This document shows, piece after piece, positions 58,560 to 64,000 of a stretch of 64,000 bases of DNA. A model generated the notes under the pieces. That model saw nothing but the letters and a program-made list of their open reading frames with translations, did not search any database and had not been told where the DNA came from. Source of the DNA: Candidatus Melainabacteria bacterium (lineage in GTDB: Bacteria > Cyanobacteriota > Vampirovibrionia > Obscuribacterales > Obscuribacteraceae). The stretch spans positions 558,001-622,000 of the forward strand of contig JADJWK010000003.1 of NCBI GenBank assembly GCA_016716405.1. Direction: 5' to 3'. The stretch's first letter is position 1. The number at the start of each line of letters is the position of its first letter. The position numbers were made by a program, and so were the translations under genes.

Positions 58560-60407
58560 ATGACAGGCGAGCCTGCCTCGGGGATTATAGTCGACCGCTA
58601 CGAGATACTCGAGTCTCTGGGCACAGGCGGGTTCGGAGAGATCTATCTTTGCCGGGATCTGGTCCTCTCCAGGGACGTGGCCCTCAAGGTTCTCAAGCCG
58701 GAAGTCTCGGGAGATCTGATCAGGCGATTCCAGAACGAGGCCCGCATCGCAGCCCGGCTCGATCATCGCAATATCGTCAATGTCGTGGATTTCGGTGACA
58801 CCGGGGATGGCCGCCTTTTTCTAGCCATGGAGTATCTGAAAGGCGAGAGTCTCGAGGACCTGCTCCGCCGAAGGGGAACGCTCACCCTGGATGAGTTCCT
58901 GCCCCTGCTCTCCCAGATCTGTCATGGACTCTCATTCGCCCATGGAAAGGGTGTTCTGCACCGCGATATCAAGCCTGCCAATGTCATGCTCGTAACAGAC
59001 GATCAGGGCGAGGCGCAGGTAAAGCTGGTTGATTTCGGTATAGCCAAGCTGGCCAGCGACGACCAGTCGGTTACCAGAGCCGGCAATGTCATCGGCTCGC
59101 CCCTTTATATCAGCCCCGAAACGGCTCTCGGAAAGCCAGCCGACCCGCGCTCCGATATCTATAGCCTGGGTTGTCTGATCTTCGAGGTTCTGGCGGGGGC
59201 GCCGCCTTTCACCGGCGATACTCTCATGGAAGCCATGACCGCCCGTCTCGAGAACGAAGCGCCTCTTCTTTCTTCGGTCTCGAGGGAGAGCCTTGCAGAC
59301 GGCTCGGTCGACCTGATCGATTCGATCGTGGCCCGTTGTCTGAGCCGTGACCCGGCCAATCGCTTTGCCAGTATCGCTGATCTCGAGGCGGCTCTGGCCG
59401 GTCTCCAGATAGCCGGGGACGAAATCTCCGAGGGCTTGCCCGCAGTGGAGCCGGCGAAGCGACCGAGACCGCTGCTTTTGTTATGTCTTGCTCTCATCGT
59501 TCTGTCAGGCGGGCTCGCCGGACTCTATTGCTTGTCTCTTTCTAATGGCGCTCTGGAGCCTGAGCCCGGGACGCATAAACCACTGCCGGATGATCCGGGT
59601 CTTGCCAGGATTCCATTTACCGACCCCGATTTCGTATTCGATCACCGCTGCGCTCAGGATGGCTATAGATGGCTCAAGCTCGTCGGTCTCGGAACCGACA
59701 GGGACTTGTACAGGCTTCGTGGGCGCGAGGACTTCCGTTATCTGCTCATGGAGCACGACGAAATGGTCGGAGAGGGGATGAAAGTGCTCGAGGAGCTTCC
59801 GCTTCTCGGTCTGAGCTTCCGGCGCTGCGGTATAGACAACAAGGTCCTCGAGCATGTCGGCAAAATCAAGACTCTCACCCAGCTCGAGCTCGTTCGATCG
59901 AGCGGCTTCGACGCGAGGGGTCTGGCCTGTCTCAAGAACTGCCCGAAGCTTTCCATATTGAGCCTGAGTGATACCGATATCGGTGACAACGAGGTCGAAG
60001 AACTGACAGGCATCGAGTCGCTTAAACGTCTGGATCTGGGGGGCTGCGAGGCTGTCACCGGAGCGGGGCTGGCTGCACTGGCCGGGACCGCCGACCTGGA
60101 GGAGTTGATTCTGAACAAGACCTCGATCAAGCCGGAGGAGCTCAACCTGCTCAAGCGTTTCAAAAATCTGAGAGTGCTTTCGGTGACCGGGCTCGATCTC
60201 ACCGACGATGATGTCAGGATGCTTGTCTGCCTGCCTGTCACCACCCTCGATGTCTCGAACAACAAGATCACCCGGAAGTCTCTCTCGATACTGGCCGCGG
60301 ACAGGAGACTGGTGACTCTCAAGGTCTTGGATTGCGACCGTGTGACCAGCAAAGACATTGCCGACTTCATCAGAAAGAGACCGGACATCAATCTTCGCCG
60401 TCACTGA
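58560..60407 (+). CDS. Ser/Thr protein kinase with TM and extracytoplasmic LRR-like domain
   Basis: 615 aa from ATG 58560. Typical PknB-like kinase at about 14-282: LGTGGFGEIY (20-29), Lys43 in ALKVL, HRDIKPANV (134-142), DFG (158-160), SPET in place of APE, and the usual DIYSLGC. One membrane helix (about 303-325). The outer part (about 340-615) holds leucine-rich-repeat-like units of about 24 residues: LTQLELVRSSGFDARGLACL, LSILSLSDTDIGDNEVEEL, LEELILNKTSIKPEELNLL, TTLDVSNNKITRKSLSIL. So it likely senses a ligand outside and phosphorylates proteins inside. Domain order is normal (kinase first), unlike the two kinases at 20791-23768. Confidence 0.93.
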   Translation: MTGEPASGIIVDRYEILESLGTGGFGEIYLCRDLVLSRDVALKVLKPEVSGDLIRRFQNEARIAARLDHRNIVNVVDFGDTGDGRLFLAMEYLKGESLEDLLRRRGTLTLDEFLPLLSQICHGLSFAHGKGVLHRDIKPANVMLVTDDQGEAQVKLVDFGIAKLASDDQSVTRAGNVIGSPLYISPETALGKPADPRSDIYSLGCLIFEVLAGAPPFTGDTLMEAMTARLENEAPLLSSVSRESLADGSVDLIDSIVARCLSRDPANRFASIADLEAALAGLQIAGDEISEGLPAVEPAKRPRPLLLLCLALIVLSGGLAGLYCLSLSNGALEPEPGTHKPLPDDPGLARIPFTDPDFVFDHRCAQDGYRWLKLVGLGTDRDLYRLRGREDFRYLLMEHDEMVGEGMKVLEELPLLGLSFRRCGIDNKVLEHVGKIKTLTQLELVRSSGFDARGLACLKNCPKLSILSLSDTDIGDNEVEELTGIESLKRLDLGGCEAVTGAGLAALAGTADLEELILNKTSIKPEELNLLKRFKNLRVLSVTGLDLTDDDVRMLVCLPVTTLDVSNNKITRKSLSILAADRRLVTLKVLDCDRVTSKDIADFIRKRPDINLRRH

Positions 60408-60437
60408 TTGAAATTGTGCCCGATAATTCCTCTTGCG

Positions 60438-60480
60438 GTATGATTTTGCCTGGGGTCAATCCGCCTGGCTCGGAGAGAAT
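60438..60480 (+). promoter_or_regulatory. -10 box and ribosome binding site for the 60484 gene
   Basis: TATGAT (60438-60443, 5 of 6) and GGAGAGAA (60473-60480), about 3 nt before TTG 60484 by the last purine (GGAG to TTG 7 nt). Together they favour TTG 60484 over an earlier TTG at 60433. Confidence 0.45.
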
Positions 60481-60483
60481 CGT

Positions 60484-61959
60484 TTGGGACGCAGTATCGA
60501 TACAGCTCTTTGCGCCGCCAATCTTTTCCCCGGAGATGTGATCGATCTGGAGAGCCGCCTGGCTAAGCTTTCTTCGCGGATCAAACTGCTCGGCTATTAC
60601 TGGACAAGACGGAACCGGGGGCTTCGATTCCGGCGCAAGCTGGAAGAGCATGTTCTGTGGTTCGTCAAGAACAAGCCCGGCCACGAGTTGTTCGATAGCG
60701 AGATCCTGCGCCTGGATCCGCAAACCGATGGCGAACTGGTGTTCGACACCGCGCGCACGCTCTGGCTCGAGCATCTCAGTCGGGCTCCCGGTGATACCCG
60801 GCTTCTCAGAAATGCCTCGGCCTTTTTCGCTTCCTCCGATCCTGAGCGTGCGCTCGCCCTCCTTCAGGAAGGCAAGGCTCTCGAGCCCGACAGCCCCTAC
60901 TGGCCAAATCGTATCGCTGCCCTGTTCGAGGATGCTTTCAGCGGTCCTGCTGCCGGTGACGGCGAGGCGGTGACCGCTCTTCTCGAGAATGAGCTCGAAG
61001 AGGTCTGCAGGCTTGCCAGACCGGCCAGCCGGTCGCTCTGTCTGGCCCGGCTCGCCCGCAGGCAACTCGACCGTGTCAGGGATCCGGTCGGGGCGAGCGG
61101 CACAGCCGAGAAGCTCCTGGAGGAATTCGGCAGGGGCAGGCGGGTTTGCCGTAACGAGTTTGCCGTTCAGACAGCCCTGGCGATTCTGGGCCGGATCTGC
61201 CTTAAAAACCTGGACATAGTAGGCGCGCGTCGTTATTTCGCCCGGGCTCTGGCCGCCGCCAGAGATAGAATCCTGGTATCAGCCGAGCTTCGCAATCTCA
61301 TTTGCGAGTTGATCGAAGCAGGCGAGACTGCTTCTGTGAATGTCGCTCTTTCTTCGAGCCCGCTGGGGATGCCGGGAGGCGACTGGAGCCTGGCCTGGTG
61401 CCGGGGAATTCAGATAAGGGGTTTCCACCGTTACAGCGTCGACGTCCATGCCTTCGCGCCTCTCGATCTCAAATTCAGCCGGATGCCTCACTACGAGATC
61501 AACCTGGACTTGAAGCAGTTTTTCGATACCGGTGACCTGGGATCGGCTTTCGAGGCTCTTGCCGCGCTGAGCTCGAGCCAGGAGGATCTTCACCTGGAAA
61601 TCTGGCGAAAGCTCGTCGTCGCCCTCAGTGATGGTGACGATACCGAGCATGGTGTTCTGTCCCTGCTCGGCGAGGTGCCCGAGCAAACCGGAGCGGCGGC
61701 GATGGAGAAGGCCAGGAGGAGCTCGGTGATTCTGCAGCAGGGCGGCTTCTGCCTGGTCAACTCGGTGTCGGAGTATGCCGACGAGCAGGGAACGCATTTG
61801 CTGGCCACGGTGCTTTACCGCCAGCTCACCTTCGAGACCGCCCTCAATACATGCTGGTGGTATGTCTTTGTCTGGCGGCAGCGAATTTATAGAAGCATCA
61901 AGATAGTCGGCGTGGACTTCGAAGGACGCCGAAACTTCTTCGCTATCGCCGGGGCCTGA
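60484..61959 (+). CDS. Large hypothetical protein with TPR-like helices
   Basis: 491 aa from TTG 60484, supported by GGAGAG just upstream and TATGAT 40 nt before; an in-frame TTG at 60433 would overlap that promoter. Soluble, without signal peptide. Residues about 25-330 are helical with TPR-like stretches (LRNASAFFASSDPERALALL, ALAILGRICLKNLDIVGARRYF). The C-terminal half holds a beta-rich part (MPHYEINLDLKQFF) and a Trp/Tyr-rich end (TCWWYVFVWRQRIYRSIKIV). No family recognised. It follows the LRR kinase by 76 nt and could be a partner or substrate, which is only a guess from position. Confidence 0.68.
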   Translation: MGRSIDTALCAANLFPGDVIDLESRLAKLSSRIKLLGYYWTRRNRGLRFRRKLEEHVLWFVKNKPGHELFDSEILRLDPQTDGELVFDTARTLWLEHLSRAPGDTRLLRNASAFFASSDPERALALLQEGKALEPDSPYWPNRIAALFEDAFSGPAAGDGEAVTALLENELEEVCRLARPASRSLCLARLARRQLDRVRDPVGASGTAEKLLEEFGRGRRVCRNEFAVQTALAILGRICLKNLDIVGARRYFARALAAARDRILVSAELRNLICELIEAGETASVNVALSSSPLGMPGGDWSLAWCRGIQIRGFHRYSVDVHAFAPLDLKFSRMPHYEINLDLKQFFDTGDLGSAFEALAALSSSQEDLHLEIWRKLVVALSDGDDTEHGVLSLLGEVPEQTGAAAMEKARRSSVILQQGGFCLVNSVSEYADEQGTHLLATVLYRQLTFETALNTCWWYVFVWRQRIYRSIKIVGVDFEGRRNFFAIAGA

Positions 61960-61977
61960 AGGGCGCTCTCTCGATAC

Positions 61978-64000
61978 CTACCAGAGGCGGCAGCGCTTAT
62001 CGGATGGCAGCATCATCGAGGCTGTCTTCTCATCGTCTTTGAAGACTTCCTCGAAGACGTCCATATTCGCCACCGTGCCGTTGACACGATAATGCGGCGT
62101 GGGGTGAGGATCGGTGGCCAGCATGAGACGCTCTTTCTCGGGCCTGATATTGGTCGCCCAGGCCTGGGCGAAGGAGAGGAAGAACCTTTTCTCCGGGGTG
62201 AATCCGTTCTCGTCTTTCTCTTTCAGGTCGGGGCAGACCTTCTTGAGAGTCTTGTAAGCGATGGTGAGACCGCCGAGATCGGCAGCGGCTTCGCCTGCCA
62301 CCAGCTTGCCCTTGAAATGGAGGCCGTCGATCACCTTATAGCTCTCGTACTGGCTCTCGATCAGGGCGATCCGCTCCCTGAAACGCTTGAGGTCGTTTTC
62401 CGACCACCAGTTCTTGAGGTTGCCGTCCCCGTCGAATTTGCTGCCCTGATCGTCGAAGCCATGGGTCATCTCGTGACCGATGACCATGCCCATCGCACCG
62501 AGATTGGTGGCGTCATCGGCGTCCGGATCGAATATCGGCGGCTGCAAGATGCCTGCCGGGAAGACGATCTCATTGAGCTCGGCGCTGTAATAGGCGTTCA
62601 CAGTCTGGGGGCTCATGAACCACTCGTTCCGGTCCACGGGCTTGCCGATCTTGTCGAGCTGTCTGGCGAACTCGAAGCGCTCGGCATTGAGGATGTTCTT
62701 CAGATAAGAATCCCGGTCGATCTCGAGCTTGCTGTAATCGCGCCAGCGATCGGGATAACCTATTTTGAGACCGAATTTCTCGAGCTTGGCGATGGCATTC
62801 TTGCGGGTGGCGTCATCCATCCAGTCGAGACTGGCCAGGTCCTCTCTGAGGACCTCTTTCATCTTGTTGACCAGATCGAGGGCCCTCTCCTTGGCCTCCG
62901 GCGAGAAAGTGCGGCTCACATAGAGCTGCCCCACAGCTTCGCCAAGAGCCCGGTCGGCAGCATTGATCACCCGTTTCCAGCGAGGCAGGTTTTGCTTCTT
63001 GCCGGTCAGCGTGCGCCCGTGGAAATCGAAATCGGCGTCCACGAATCTCGTGGAGAGGTAGGGCGCCGCGGCATCCACCAGATGCCAGGTCAGGTAATGC
63101 TTCCAGTCGGCGACACTGGTATCGGATAGCAGTTTGTCCAGGGTCTTGAAGAAGTCGGGCTGGCCGACATTGATGTCACCGACATCGGCCCGGCCGACAT
63201 TTTTCAGATAAGCGGTCCAGGAGAAATTGGGGGTGAGCTCGCTCAGGGTGGATACGGTCATCTTGTGGTAGACCTTGTCCGGATCTCTCAGGTCGGTATT
63301 TTTCATCGAGCCCCGGGCAAGAGCCGTCTCGAGCTTCATGATCCTGGCGGCTGCGGCGCCGGCCTCTTCTTTCTTGTATCCGGAGAGCTCCAGCATTCTG
63401 CCGATGTGAGCGACATACTTTTCGCGGAGCTCTTTGCTGTGAGCGTCATCGTTGGTGTAATAGTCGCGGTCGGGAAGACCGAGACCGGCCTGCCAGAGCT
63501 GTCCTATCACCCGGGTGCTGTCCTTGAAGTCCTGTCCGGAGCTGAAATTGAACATCGCATTGATGCCCCGGGACTGTAGCCTGGCAGCGACGTCCAGAAG
63601 ATCGGCGCGGCTCTTGATGGCGGCGATGGCGTCGAGCTCCTCTTTGAGGGGGGCGAGATCGTCTTTCTCGATTTTCTCGGTGTTCATGGCAGCGGCATAG
63701 AAGTCGCCGATTTTCCGCTCGTTGGAGCCGGGCTCGGCCTCTTCGTTGGCCGCCGCCGCTTCCATGATCTCTTTGAGGAGACTGAGGTTCTTGTCGTGGA
63801 TTATGTTGAGTTGTCCCCACTTGTCGTATTCGTCCGGTATCGGAGTCTTCTTGAGCCAGTTGCCGTTGGCGTAGACATAGAAGTCCGAGGTGGGTGAGCA
63901 GTTGCTGTCCATATTGGCGACCTCGGCCCCGAATGCGGTGCTGTTCAACGACCCGGACACGGCCACGCCGAGGCCGAGGGCGACTAAAATCTGACCGAAC
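61978..64000 (-). CDS. M13-family (neprilysin/PepO) zinc metallopeptidase, 5' end outside window
   Basis: Zn-dependent endopeptidase of exported peptides and small proteins. Motifs: NAYYSAELNEIVFPAGILQPP (substrate site), VIGHEMTHGFDD (HExxH zinc site), GEAAADLGG (third zinc ligand Glu) and C-terminal CRLW as in this family. The window gives 662 residues from a GTG at 63966, but the frame stays open to base 64000 and reads ...GQILVALGLGVAVSG, i.e. the core of a signal peptide, so the true start is to the right of the window. No frame breaks. Convergent with the 60484 gene. Confidence 0.95.
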   Translation of the reverse strand, partial: FGQILVALGLGVAVSGSLNSTAFGAEVANMDSNCSPTSDFYVYANGNWLKKTPIPDEYDKWGQLNIIHDKNLSLLKEIMEAAAANEEAEPGSNERKIGDFYAAAMNTEKIEKDDLAPLKEELDAIAAIKSRADLLDVAARLQSRGINAMFNFSSGQDFKDSTRVIGQLWQAGLGLPDRDYYTNDDAHSKELREKYVAHIGRMLELSGYKKEEAGAAAARIMKLETALARGSMKNTDLRDPDKVYHKMTVSTLSELTPNFSWTAYLKNVGRADVGDINVGQPDFFKTLDKLLSDTSVADWKHYLTWHLVDAAAPYLSTRFVDADFDFHGRTLTGKKQNLPRWKRVINAADRALGEAVGQLYVSRTFSPEAKERALDLVNKMKEVLREDLASLDWMDDATRKNAIAKLEKFGLKIGYPDRWRDYSKLEIDRDSYLKNILNAERFEFARQLDKIGKPVDRNEWFMSPQTVNAYYSAELNEIVFPAGILQPPIFDPDADDATNLGAMGMVIGHEMTHGFDDQGSKFDGDGNLKNWWSENDLKRFRERIALIESQYESYKVIDGLHFKGKLVAGEAAADLGGLTIAYKTLKKVCPDLKEKDENGFTPEKRFFLSFAQAWATNIRPEKERLMLATDPHPTPHYRVNGTVANMDVFEEVFKDDEKTASMMLPSDKRCRLW

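Noticed and set aside
1..64000. tRNA or rRNA genes, insertion sequences, phage or plasmid functions
   Set aside because: Gaps are too small and none shows a cloverleaf, CCA end, rRNA signature, transposase motif or terminal inverted repeat that I can recognise.

Overview
The window is 64 kb of gene-dense bacterial chromosome, high in GC (roughly 58-60% by eye), with 57 protein genes called, no rRNA or tRNA gene, no insertion sequence, no phage gene and no CRISPR array. Many products carry signal peptides, lipoboxes or membrane segments. The gene mix is unusual for a proteobacterium: TPR proteins, two TPR-caspase fusions, a WG-repeat protein, membrane Ser/Thr kinases, a calpain-like protein, a papain/CHAP-like protein and an SLC45-type sugar transporter. 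This combination recalls the Obscuribacterales branch of non-photosynthetic Cyanobacteriota (Vampirovibrionia). That is an inference from gene content (about 0.5 confidence), because no marker gene that would settle it is present.

Layout. 1-3.7 kb: polyprenyl-phosphate sugar pathway (GT2, GT39, sugar epimerase). 3.7-7.4 kb: SGNH-like surface protein, a tail-anchored pseudo-receiver and a sugar transporter. 7.4-14 kb: FAS1 protein, ACT-domain regulator, peptide deformylase, ATP-grasp enzyme, secreted esterase, ABC-F. 14-18 kb: secreted proteins, a 637-aa TPR protein and a divergent RelA/SpoT-like protein. 18-24 kb: Cys-His-Asn hydrolase and a three-gene kinase module. 24-30 kb: secreted phosphatase, lipoprotein, Gly-rich protein, SnoaL-like protein, rhomboid protease. 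30-36.5 kb: ABC exporter with a thioredoxin-like protein, hydrolase-like protein, first TPR-caspase. 36.6-46.4 kb: envelope proteins, thioredoxin, WG-repeat protein, NAGPA-domain protein, lipoprotein, methyltransferase. 46.4-51.5 kb: probable selenocysteine thioredoxin, second TPR-caspase, calpain-like protein. 51.6-64 kb: oxidoreductase, putrescine aminotransferase, TPR protein, phosphoglucomutase, a kinase with LRR-like repeats, and an M13 metallopeptidase cut by the right edge.

Main discoveries. (1) A TPR-thioredoxin gene carries an in-frame TGA exactly at the first active-site cysteine (W-TGA-Q-P-C). It is probably a UxxC selenoprotein; the TGA also lies in a perfect 10-bp hairpin. (2) About ten genes lacking a Shine-Dalgarno have a TANNNT box 6-8 nt before the start codon, the signature of leaderless transcripts. 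(3) A three-gene operon shares one '2 TM plus PH-like' module: two genes carry a C-terminal kinase and the third is the module alone. (4) A hypothetical protein keeps the spacing and catalytic Asp/Glu of (p)ppGpp synthetases. (5) Two secreted proteins 40 kb apart define an apparently unnamed ~100-residue domain. (6) Several proteins have lost or swapped key residues: a hydrolase without its serine, a receiver with Glu for Asp, a kinase with HLD/DFN, a calpain-like protein with Asp for Asn and a monothiol thioredoxin.

Start codons were moved from the longest reading frame wherever a Shine-Dalgarno, signal peptide, stop-start overlap or TANNNT box pointed elsewhere.
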